In this document: in pieces, positions 38,414 through 48,048 of the stretch | Position numbering within the stretch: the stretch's first letter is position 1 | Layout of the letters: every line of letters begins with the position of its first letter | Origin: Symbiodinium natans | Lineage: Eukaryota; Sar; Dinophyceae; Suessiales; Symbiodiniaceae | Assembly (NCBI GenBank): GCA_905221605.1 | Contig: CAJNDS010002071.1 | Location: 642,912 to 706,911, forward strand | Reading direction: 5' to 3' | Length of the DNA: 64,000 nucleotides | Position numbers and translations under genes: made by a program | The notes under the pieces: model-generated | The model's database searches: none | Told to the model about the DNA's origin: nothing | What the model saw: only the letters and a program-made list of their open reading frames with translations

Positions 38414-38497
38414 GGCAATAGGGTTTTAGGGTTTAGGGTTTAGGGTTTAGGGTTTAGGGTTCAGGGTTTAGGGTTTAGGGTTTAGGGTTTAGGGTTT
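38414..38497 (+). repeat. Interstitial telomeric array (TTTAGGG)n
   Basis: About 12 units with one TTCAGGG. Confidence 0.9.
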
Positions 38498-38710
38498 AGA
38501 CTTTGGCATGTTGAAGGATTTAGGAGGGGGGACTTCTGCCCTTGACAAAGTGCTACTCAGAGATACCGTCCTTCCCCTCTTTGTGTTGAAGCGCTTAGGG
38601 CCTTAGGGTTCAGAGTTTTTGGGGGCCTGTAGGGGCCTATAGACTGCCTCTTCACCGCAATCCCGAAGAATCCCTGTGATTGCCTGAATAGGGCCTTGAA
38701 CCCTCCGCAG

Positions 38711-38770
38711 ACACAGGATGTGGAGGAGATGGTCGACACATCGATACGGCTTCGCAACTTCACAGACAAG
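38711..38770 (+). CDS. Candidate exon followed by a possible family B-like intron
   Basis: CCGCAG acceptor, then TQDVEEMVDTSIRLRNFTDK. The following 38771-38880 shows GGTGCCCTTTTCCCCTTTTT and ATATGGTTAC, faintly like family B, but ends are not clear and continuation was not established. Confidence 0.45.
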
Positions 38771-39018
38771 GCGTGCGCGCGGTGCCCTTTTCCCCTTTTT
38801 TTGGGTCCCAGGTGCCCTTACACAGCAACCAACCGAGAACAGGGTACCCTTGTTGTGATATGGTTACAAAAGCATGTAAGTAAGGCCCACAGTGGGGTTT
38901 GGGTACAGTTCTGCTAAACCCTAAACCCTAAACCCTAAACCCTAAACCCTAAAACCCTAAAACCCTAAAACCCTAAACCTTAAACCCTAAACCCTAAACC
39001 CTGAACCTTTTTTTCTGA

Positions 39019-39240
39019 GCCAATGCCAGCTCTGCATGGGGCTTCAACAGAATTCTGAAGCGGGGTCTTTTATACCAGGTAGGCTGTTGGGACATTTGTT
39101 GTTTTCCCTTAGTGGCTTTTAGAGGATCATGTGCAGGAATATTTCCCCAAACCCTAAACCCGAGACACTAATGAGGGCTTGCAGGGCCATCCTAGTACAG
39201 GAAGACATCTGCATCAGAAGCTGCTCCGCCCAGCTTTCTT
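39019..39240 (+). CDS. Candidate exon pair split by a family C introner
   Basis: Exon 39019-39078 reads ANASSAWGFNRILKRGLLYQ, ending at GTAGGC. Exon 39201-39240 continues in phase 0 with EDICIRSCSAQ. Intron 39079-39200 is family C. No family recognised for the protein. Confidence 0.5.
39079..39200 (+). mobile_element. Introner family C, copy at 39 kb
   Basis: Starts GTAGGCTGTTGGGACATTTG, contains TTTTCCCTTAGTGGCTTTTAG, and ends GGGCCATCCTAGTACAG. Two CCCTAAA-like units sit in the middle. Confidence 0.7.
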
Positions 39241-39297
39241 CCCCAAGCCCTAAACCCTAAACCCTAAACCCTAAACCCCTTCGAGCGCCCCTGGCAG

Positions 39298-39378
39298 ATG
39301 GAGCAGAAAGTCCAGGAATGGAAGGCAGAGGAGGCGGAGCTGAAGTTGCTGGAGTTCGAGGCGCCTCCAAAGTCCTTA
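39298..39378 (+). CDS. Candidate exon, coiled-coil type
   Basis: Acceptor CTGGCAG at 39297, then MEQKVQEWKAEEAELKLLEF and EAPPKS. Strongly exon-like heptad composition. No specific family recognised. Confidence 0.5.
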
Positions 39379-40146
39379 ATCCGAAGCCCTTATTCGTTGA
39401 GGTTTAAGGGGGTTTAGGGTTTAGGGTTTGGGGTTTGGGGTTTAGGGTTTAGGGTTTATGACTCCGGTTTACAGTGCTTCATGGGTGTTCGGGTTTAGGC
39501 TTCAGGGTTTAGGGGGTTTATAGTGGGGTTTCAGGGAGTTGCAGAGTTTAGGATTCTTCCCTCGGGCCTCTTGTTTTGGGAACCTAGGCTCAGGCATTCG
39601 GGTTTAGGGCCTATGGAAAGTTCAGAATGACAACGAGTGCTTCGGGATTCAGGCGCACGGCTTCATCGATTGACCCTCAACCCTAAACCCTAATCCGAAA
39701 CTTGTGGCTTGACAGACGCCCCCTAAACCCTAAACCCTAAACCCATAACCCTGACTCATTCCTGGCCTTGTCTTTCAAGCTCGAAGATGTCCTCTGCTAG
39801 CTACGAACCCCGAAAAAGCAGATCTGGACGCAGAACGCCTTGCCCTGCGATCCCTAAGCCCCCTAAACCCCTCAACCCCTGAGCCCATGTATTCCGAAAC
39901 TTTGGCCTGTAAGTCCTGACCCTAAACCCTAAACCTTAAACCCTAAACCCTAAACCTAAACCCTAAACCCAAACCCCTTGTGGCGTCTCCCTGTTCCTTG
40001 GCGAGAGGCGCGCTGCGCCAAGAAGGCCCTCGCCTACGAGGACTCCTGTCCGCCCTCTGGGACGTTCCGTTAACTCTGGGTCTAGGGTTTAGGGCTTAGG
40101 GTTTAGGGTCTAGGGTCTAGGGTCTAGGGTTTAGGGTTTAGGAATG

Positions 40147-40247
40147 TGGTCGCTTCTCGAAATGATCGTGCTTTTTGGGGTCTCTATTATAAGGCGGCCC
40201 TTAGTATTTCGGGTACCCACAAAGGACCTTAGTTTTGACAACTGGCC
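40147..40247. mobile_element. MITE family E, diverged copy
   Basis: TGGTCGCTTCTCGAAATGATCG at the left, GGGTACCC near the middle and TTAGTTTTGACAACTGG at the right. More diverged than the other three copies. Confidence 0.6.
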
Positions 40248-40599
40248 ATATTCGCCTTCAGACAAGGTTTCAGTAACCTCGTCCAGACTTTGTAAGTTAG
40301 CTCGTCATGCAATTTAGGGTGTGGGGGTTTAGGGTTTAGGGCTAGGGTTTAGGGTTGGGCCCACAATTCACACGCAGAGCTCGCGAGGTTTTGAGCGTGG
40401 GGTTTGCAGGCTTGAAGGGGGGTTCACGATTTCCTGTTCCAGACGGTTCCTGCAGTTTGGGTTTCGGGCCCAATAAGAACCCGAAACCCTAAACCCTAAA
40501 CGATTCGTTAATTTAGGGTTGAGGGCCCAATCAGCAACAACTGAACAAGTATACTACTGTCTGCTTAAGAGCCCCCCCCCATAAATAAATTAGCAAAAA

Positions 40600-40760
40600 A
40601 AAAATATATATATACATATATATATATATACATATATATATATACATATATAAGTCAGCTAAGTTTATATTTATATTTATGTTTGTGTTTATTTTTATAT
40701 TTCTATGTATTTTCTATTTCTACCTATTCTACTTATATATATATATATATATATTTATAA
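40600..40760. repeat. AT-rich simple repeats
   Basis: (TA)n with ACATA interruptions at about 40608-40650 and 40735-40755, with a T-rich spacer. Confidence 0.9.
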
Positions 40761-41059
40761 CTTATACAGGCAATATAGGGGTTATTTCTTTATCATTTTT
40801 GGTGTTCTTCAGGAAATAGTAGTAAAAGGTAAGATTTTGCTCTCTTCGTTTTGGGCCGACTTCCCTTGAAGGAGTAGGACCTTGCTTCGAAAAAAAGCGG
40901 TCTATTCGGTTCAAAAGTGTCTCAACTTAGGAAGCCCTCACTCCCTTGCTCCCTCGTTTAGGGGATTGAAACCCTGAGCCCTAAGCCCAGAACCCTAAAA
41001 GACTTGGCTACGTTCCTGGGTTAGGGTTTAGATTCTAGGGCTTAGAACCGTTTAGGGTT

Positions 41060-41262
41060 TACCGTGTTTTTAGGGTCTATAGGGTCCAGAGGGTTTATAG
41101 GGTTTATAGGCTTTATAGGGTTTACAGGGTTTACAGGGCTTACAGGGTTTACAGGGTTTATAGGGTTTCTAGGGTTTATAGGGTTTATAGGGTTTATAGG
41201 TTTTACAGGGTTTACAGGGTTTATAGGGTTTATAAGGGTTTTCTAGGGTTTATAAGGGTTTA
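41060..41262 (+). repeat. Array of 9-bp telomere-like variants
   Basis: About 20 units of TTTATAGGG and TTTACAGGG, blocks of the same variant clustered together. They open a GFIGFIGFTGF reading that I consider spurious. Confidence 0.9.
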
Positions 41263-42239
41263 GGGCTTCACACCTTGGCTACGGTGCTGGGCAAGCCTCG
41301 TTGTCGCTGGGCGAGGACCGCATCGCCCGCCTCGAAGCCGAGATCGCCCGTCGTGCCGGCAGCGCCGCGTTGCCTGGGCGGCAGTGGCAGGTTTTATGGG
41401 TTTTTTTGTGGGGTTTGGGTTTTTGTGGGGTTTGGGTGAGAGTTTTTGCTGGGTTTTTCGAGGGTTTGGTGGAGGGTTTGTGGGGTTTGGGTGGGAGCTT
41501 TTGTCGGGTTTTTCGAGGGTTTGGTGGTGAGGTTTTGGGGAACCTTCCAGAACCCAGCAACCACCCTCTATGCCTACTATATAATGTACACTACATAATT
41601 ATATATATATAGATAACATATATACAGCATTAACAGGTAATGACAACTACATCGGGTCTGAAGTTCAGACGGCTAGGATTTTGCAGGTGGCAAGAGACAG
41701 AATCCTTTGAGCGAACGTCTTTCAGTTTACATTCTTCCAGCCGAGCGCCGGACATGCAGGGAGCTGCATTGAGCACAGGCATAACACGTAAAACGTGATA
41801 TGCAACAAATATTGCATGGTGTGTAATACAGAATTTAATTTCTAATATACGTATCAAGTTTTACAACTGTAGCTGGGGGGTCTTGGGAGATCTTCACGTA
41901 TAGTACTTGACATCTCCACTTACGGGGTTGGAGGCCGGCTTTGCAGGGTTTCCGACATGGTCAACTTGTAGTGGGGCGTTTTAGGCTTCTTGAGACTGTA
42001 CAGAAACAAGCCTGGGCAGGATTTAGGGGTATCCTGTCTACGCAGCTGTTCAAAACTTGGGAGTCCCTGGCCGCTAAACACCATCGCAGAACATGAGAAA
42101 GCTTGGAAAGGAAAGGTCAGACCTTGCGGAAGCACCGCAGAGGGGTTCAACAACAATTTTTAAAGCAGAGTGAGGCACGCAGCTTGAAACCTTAATTAAA
42201 CCCTAATCTCCTGAACCCGTGAGTTTGTTTGTTGAGCTT

Positions 42240-42300
42240 GATAGCGGTGCCGAGGCGCCCCAAGGCCAAAGCGAAGCGACTTGCCTGCAAGAGAACAGCC
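42240..42300 (+). CDS. Candidate exon
   Basis: Frame reads DSGAEAPQGQSEATCLQEN. Weak: short, and splice sites are unclear. Confidence 0.3.
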
Positions 42301-42565
42301 TTTAAACCCGACAAGTCCTGTAAGCCCCATGTTCCAAGTAAGCGCTATAAGTCCTCCTACTTACCGTAGCTCAAGTGTCGGTAGTGGTGACCTTCGGAAC
42401 CAGGTAGGTAGGTTATCATTAATTGTTTGAGTTCAGTTCTTTCCTCGTTTGAAAATCTGTTGTTGTTTTTTTTTGGCGCTTGGGGAGGGGGGGGGGGGGG
42501 GCTTTTCCTTTCCCTGGGTGTGTGTGTAGGGAGATGCCTGCTGAAAGCCAGCGAAGCTTGCTTTG

Positions 42566-42716
42566 TAAACCCTAAACCCTAAACCCTAAACCCTAAACCC
42601 TAAACCCTAAACCCTAAACCCTAAACCCTAAACCCTAAACCCTAAACCCTAAACCCTAAACCCTAAACCCTAAACCCTAAACCCTAAACCCTAAACCCAA
42701 ACCCTAAACCCTAAAC
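42566..42716 (-). repeat. Longest perfect interstitial telomeric array, about 21 units
   Basis: (CCCTAAA)n with a single CCCAAAC slip near 42696. It follows a short G-tract and a candidate exon region and is followed by ordinary sequence, so it is not a chromosome end. Confidence 0.97.
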
Positions 42717-43078
42717 TCCAGGTCCGGGTTTGGAGACCGGTCTTTGGTTCCCAGGTGCTTCTTGGACCCCTATCGGTTTGCAGCTTTGGGCTTAGGGACC
42801 CTCAAAAAGATCCGCGAAGGGTTGAGGGTTTAGGGTTTAGGGTTGGGGGTTTAGGGAATCTGCGGCCCATATCAAGAGTTGGTTAAGGGAACCTCTTAAC
42901 GGGTGCGTACATCTTTAGGGTCCGGGTAGGACCCCCTTGACAGCCGTGTTTCCGTTGTGTTGAGATTGGCGTAAGTCCTGCATGGATCCGACCCCTGTGT
43001 CCTCGAGTTTAGGTGTTTTCGGACCCTAAACCCTAAACCCTAAACCCTAAACCCTAAACCCTAAACCCTAAACCCCAG

Positions 43079-43130
43079 GCCCACCTCGGTGCCGGAGGAG
43101 GCCCAGAAAGCGGAGGAGTCCCTGGCAGTT
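43079..43130 (+). CDS. Candidate exon
   Basis: Frame reads PTSVPEEAQKAEESLA between CCCTAAA and TTTAGGG arrays. No family recognised. Confidence 0.4.
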
Positions 43131-43335
43131 TAGGGTTTAGGGTTTAGGGCTTAGGGTTTAGAACCCTGAACCCCTAAACCCTAAATCTTAAAAGCACAAG
43201 CCTTGCGCACATCCCAGACCCCAATGCCCTCAGCAATCATCCGCGCAAAACACAAAATCCAGTCCACAAAACCCCTATAAGCGCTAAATTAGTTTAGGAT
43301 TTAGGGGGCCCTAAACCAATCGAAGACTCCCAACC

Positions 43336-43475
43336 TCGACCTTAATTCTTAGGGACTGGGTAGATAACCTTTTACCTTTTGGTAGGTTTTTTGGTTTTTA
43401 TTGAAGTCTACTATACCTAAAAGGTTAACCCCTTTGTTGGGCTAGGGTATTCAGCTCCCAGGCTTCATGTTCACC
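43336..43475. mobile_element. Element family G, copy 2
   Basis: TCTTAGGGACTGGGTAG, ACCTTTTACC ... GGTTAACCCC, then TTTGTTGGGCTAGGGTATTC. Partly palindromic. Confidence 0.55.
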
Positions 43476-43847
43476 CAGAGCTTCAGTTTTTCTAGGTTTT
43501 CCTCTGCATCCCAAGGGTCCGGAGTGCAGGATGTTCGCCAGAAGTCTTCTGAAACCTTACCAACAGTCCCCAAACGGCGGAGGGCTTAGGGTTTAGGGTT
43601 TAGGGTTTAGGGTTTAGGGTTTAGGGTTTAGGGGTTTGTTTTGGGCACAACTTAATGACTGAATGCTCAGCCGGCTACATGTGCCTGGTTGCGTCTGCGT
43701 GATTCAATATTCTCCGCAAAGCCTTGGGGACTCAATGAACCCGAACCGGGTTTACGTCCACATACCTGAGTAAGAATTAGAATAGCAATCCCTAAACAGC
43801 CTAAACCCTAAACCCCAAGTAGAAGGTTCATCTGGTACCCCACAAAC

Positions 43848-43965
43848 CATGATGCAGAGGAAGCTCCAGAGAAAGAAAAGAAGACAACGCCACCGCCGCC
43901 GCCACAAGTGACAGAGTTGGACCATGGTGCCTTGGATAGCAAGTTCTGTACCTCAATGTTGTCCT
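43848..43965 (+). CDS. Candidate exon
   Basis: Frame reads HDAEEAPEKEKKTTPPPPPQ then VTELDHGALDSKFCTS. Low-complexity linker followed by ordinary sequence. No family recognised. Confidence 0.5.
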
Positions 43966-44265
43966 CGGTTTAGTGTCCGGGGGTCCCTAAACCCTAAACC
44001 CTGAACCCTGAACCCTAAACCCTAAACCCTAAACCCCACCCCAACCCCACCCCAACGACTGCGGGTTTACGGGGCACTGGACATTTGTTCCACAAACTTC
44101 GACCTTTCATCCAGGATTTCTAGCCAAAGCCGAAGAACTAAACCCTAAACCCTAAACCGTAGGCCCTAAACCCCAAACCCTAATCCCCAAACCCCAAACC
44201 CTAATCCCCAAACCCTAAACCCTAAACACCAAACCCCAAACCCTAAACCCTAAACCCCGCTAAGG

Positions 44266-44337
44266 GGCCGTCGCCGAAGCCAAGCGCGTGGTGGAAAGCA
44301 TCCGAACAGACAGGCTTGGTTCATCGTGCTTCCGCGA
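44266..44337 (+). CDS. Candidate exon
   Basis: Frame reads AVAEAKRVVESIRTDRLGSS then CFRE, flanked on both sides by CCCTAAA. No family recognised. Confidence 0.45.
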
Positions 44338-44640
44338 ACCTTGCCCTAAACCCTAAACCCTAAACCCTAAACCCTAAACCCTGGGTCCATATGGTGTTTC
44401 TCGGCTACTCAGGGTTTAGGTTTAGGGTTTAGGGTTCCGGGTTTAGGGTTTAGCATTGTTTAGGGTTTAGGGCTCCGGGTTGCACAGGGGCCTAAACTCC
44501 TCGAGCGATTTCATGGTGCGGTGGGGGATGGGATGGGGTGGAGAGCTCAAAAACCCTAAACCCTAAACCCCTAAAAAACGAGAAGGAGGGCTCTTTGCTG
44601 CCACGTACCTTTGTGGGGGGGGGGTAGTACTTGAAATATA

Positions 44641-44743
44641 CTTAGTAACTGAATGAGTACACTTTACACTTTTTGGGATACGATATTCCCCTATAGAACT
44701 GCAGGTGTACACTTTTTTGGGGTTTGTGAACTCAGCAACTAAG
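44641..44743 (+). mobile_element. Introner family A, copy with TATA duplication
   Basis: Begins CTTAGTAACTGAATGAGTAC, ends ACTCAGCAACTAAG, 103 bp. TATA flanks it at 44637-44640 and 44744-44747. The surroundings are not exon-like, so this copy may be in an intron or intergenic DNA. Confidence 0.85.
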
Positions 44744-45214
44744 TATAGGGTTTAAGATCATGGCACCCTAAACCCTAAACCCTAAACCCTACACCCTAAA
44801 CAGTGCCCCGGGATCATGTCCCGGATTCCCGACACGTTTGGGGTTTAGGGTACTCTCCCTGTGGTATAGCGGTTTGTGCCCGAGGCTTCCGCCAGAACAC
44901 TGCTGACCCTTAGGGTTTAGGGTTTATAGGGTTTAGGGTATAGGGTTAGGGTTTAGGGTTTGGGGATTAGGGTTTAGGGTTCAGGGTTTAGGGTTTAGGC
45001 TTTAGGGTTTAGGACCCTCCAAGAACTTATGCTCACAATGTTCCCGTCACGCACTTCCCGAAGACCAAAGCTGAACCTGAACAGCCCCATGCCAAAGAGA
45101 CCCAAAACTCTCCCTACAAATTTCAGAAGGACCCCGAAGGGGGGGGGGGGGGGGGGGCGGGTGGTGGTAGGGGAGGCAGCCCCACAAAGCTACCTTATTC
45201 CGTCCATGATTCGG

Positions 45215-45316
45215 GTCCTAAACCCTAAACCCTAAACCCTAAACCCTAAACCCTAAACCCTAAACCCTAAACCCTAAACCCTAAACCCTAAACCCTAAAC
45301 CCTAAACCCTAAGCCC
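45215..45316 (-). repeat. Interstitial telomeric array (CCCTAAA)n
   Basis: About 14 near-perfect units. Confidence 0.95.
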
Positions 45317-47029
45317 TAGCCGACAGGCTTGTGAACTGCGAATGGGAAGAAGGCATCACAGAAGAGGTGAAAGCAGGGCTCCTGGGCATGCGCAGGCAGG
45401 GAAGCTCTGTCAGTTGCGGCGCGTGGTTTGTAGCGTTTGGGCCACGGCTTTCATACGGGGGTTTCCGAAAATGGGGGTGGGGGGAGGGAGGGGGGTACGT
45501 ACCCGTTTTGGGGGTTCCTATAATAATTAAGGATTATCGTGTTTTGGGGGTATATTAGGGGTACCCCTATTTGGGAAATGCCCATACGTGCGCGTGGATG
45601 GTGGCTCCTCAAGTGTTGGCTTTCCTAAAGCCAGAATGTGATTTTCGAGGTTTATGGGTGTTGGTTGGTGCAGGAGTTTCAACTCCTGGGTTTCCAGCTG
45701 GGTGTTTGGGGTGGAGAGTTCTGATAGCTTGATCTAAGCCAGGGATTTCGGCTCTGACCCCCAGAGTCTTAAAAACCCGAAGCCCTGGACCCCAAAGCCC
45801 CAAACGGCCCTAAACGACCCTACACCCTGCAACAGTCAGAGCCGGTTCTGTTAGCCCCAACCTCAAAGTTGCGTAGGCCATATCGTGATTAATTTGGTGC
45901 CCATCTGGGTTCTCATGGGTACTCTGAGGCTTTACAGCAGCGGTCACCATACTACTACGTGCTTCAGAACCCCAAAAGACTAGAAAATATTCATCTCTAT
46001 ATTGCCCTTCATAAGGAGGATTTTTTTTTATTTTTTTTTGGTTTTTTTGTGTTCTGATTATATTCCCCTTAATAAGGAGGATTGTTTTTATTGTTTTTGG
46101 GGGGTTCTTAAGCGATGAGTAGCATAGCACGTTAAGGCTTGAGGGCGAGCGGCCTTCAGGCAGCGGGTAATTTTCGCTGTAGCCAAGTAGAACCCCAAGG
46201 GTCCACGTAGCTAAATAGGGAATACTTGGGCCTTTAAAATACTTCCTATATAAGGACTTTGGGGCCCTTAGGGGAAGTAGCTACCCGAGACCTTGAAGAA
46301 GTTCTTTTCTCGTGGGGCTCAAGAGGATCTTACTTCGGCTAGATTGTTCAGAGGGCTTACAGGGCCAACCCATGCATGAGTCACAGGAGCGGTTTCGGGT
46401 CTAGGGTTCAAATTTCGGGTTTATTTCGGGTGTGGCGAAAGCTATAGCTCTTACAAGAACCACAAACACTCTTAGGCCTGTTCCCCCTGGGAAGGTCCCT
46501 GTGCGCTGCAGTGGAAAGGCCTACAAGGGGTTTCGGGGGCCGAGGGGTTGGTGCATTCAATGCTTGCCTCTAAACTCTAAACCCTAAACCCTAATCAAAC
46601 CCTAACATAAACGCAAACCCAAACCCTAAAACCTCAACCCTAAACCTTATTGGGTATCCCTCCCCCCCACTCCCAAACAGAAGCAAAAGACCAGAAGGGG
46701 GTTTCGGAAGGCCGTTGTCATGGGTACCTTGTTCTGTGTGTCCAGGTAGAGAATGGGTTTTTGGTTTCGGGTTGTAAGGCCTTGGCTTTGGGGCTGAGGG
46801 TGCGTGAGTTTAAGCGACAACGGGCTTAGAATGGATGAACCGAACCTTAGATCTTATCTGGGTTGGCTTTTGGGACATTTCTGTTTTCCTTATTGGGGGG
46901 TTCATGTCTTTTCAAGGGCTTAGATGCCAACCCAGATAGATTGACATGCAAGAGCTGGAACCATCGCAGCTCCGTCGTTCTACGGACCGAGGTCCAGAGC
47001 GCGCCATGGGCACGTGCTGTCCCTATATG

Positions 47030-47232
47030 GGCTATTGTCCCCTATAACTTATAACCCCTTCAAAAAAAGGCCCCTTTATAGGGTTGACTAGGGGATTATA
47101 AGGCCATTGTCCCCTATAACTTATAACCCCTTCAAAAAAAAGGGCCCTTTTAGAGGGTTGGTTAGGGGACTTATCACCCCTTAAAAATGGCCCCTTTAGA
47201 GGGTTGGCTAGGGGATGATAAGGCCCAATAGC
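47030..47232. repeat. Three imperfect tandem copies of a unit of about 65-70 bp
   Basis: Each copy has ACTTAT(A)ACCCCTT, AAAAA, GGCCC(C)TTT and AGGGTTG(A/G)(C/T)TAGGGGA. GGGCTATTG at the left and CAATAGCCC at the right bracket the whole set, suggesting an inverted-repeat element whose interior was duplicated. Confidence 0.75.
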
Positions 47233-47270
47233 CCATGCTGGGATCCTGACGCCAGCTCGACGAGAGGGCC

Positions 47271-47425
47271 ATGGGTTCCCCTACTACCCCCCTCTATACT
47301 ACCCCCCCTAGGTTCCCCCCCAAAAAAAACCCTTAATTAAGCTTAATACTTTCCCTGAATAGCCGTAATTAAAGGGGGGACTTTAGGGGGGGGGTAGTAT
47401 AGAGGGGGGTTGTAGGGGAACCCAT
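47271..47425. mobile_element. 155-bp palindromic element with long inverted arms
   Basis: The left arm ATGGGTTCCCCTACTACCCC and following CTCTATACTACCCCCC is complementary, with few mismatches, to the right arm ending GGGGAACCCAT. The loop is TTAATTAAGC-rich. Non-coding. No TSD was identified. Confidence 0.75.
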
Positions 47426-48048
47426 GATTAAGGCAAGCGCGCCGCGGCACAGGCCGTTGGTGCGGATGAGCCGTTTCCTCCAGACCCACGTGCCATCGTA
47501 GCTGGGGTCCCAGGGCACCCCACCCTCTTCTTTTAGGGCAAAAGGTTTAGGGGTTTTAGGGTTTAGGGTTCAGGGTGCCAGAAGTAGTGGCTCTAGGAAC
47601 CCTAAACTCAACATCCCCCCAACATTTAATTAGGATTTGTGGGTTTATGGTTTAGGGGTTTAGGGGTTGCCCTAAACCCTGAACACAAAACAAGCCTAAG
47701 CCCTAATCCTGAATTTCAAACCGCCTGTCGTTTGGGCGCAGGCAGTGGCATGCCAAGGGAGAGCCTCAAACTGGGATCCTAGCCCCAAGAAACTAGGTAC
47801 CCTACACCCTAAACCCAAACCCTAAGCCCTAAACTTTTTAAACCCTAGACCGCGTAGGCCCTGGTTTTTTTTGTCTTTTTCCTTATTGGGTTTAAGAGGA
47901 GCACATTTAGGAAGGTTTTTCAGATGCTTTTAAGGGCCATCATAGAAACAATCCCTCTACACTTTCGTAATTCGTGGAGCATGAACTGTCCCCTCCCTCT
48001 AAACCCTAAACCCTTAACCCTAAACCCCAAGCCCTAAACCCCCGAAAG

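Larger units (their letters stand above)
45317..48048. other. Non-coding stretch with several repeated elements
   Basis: Includes an element ending TTTGGGAAATGCCC (45460-45590), a family F-like pair with AATAAGGAGGATT (46005-46125), family C-like fragments at 46286-46372, 46862-46930 and 47854-47945, a three-copy tandem repeat at 47030-47232 and the palindrome at 47271. No gene recognised, although N-terminal exons of the downstream ATPase could be hidden here. Confidence 0.5.
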
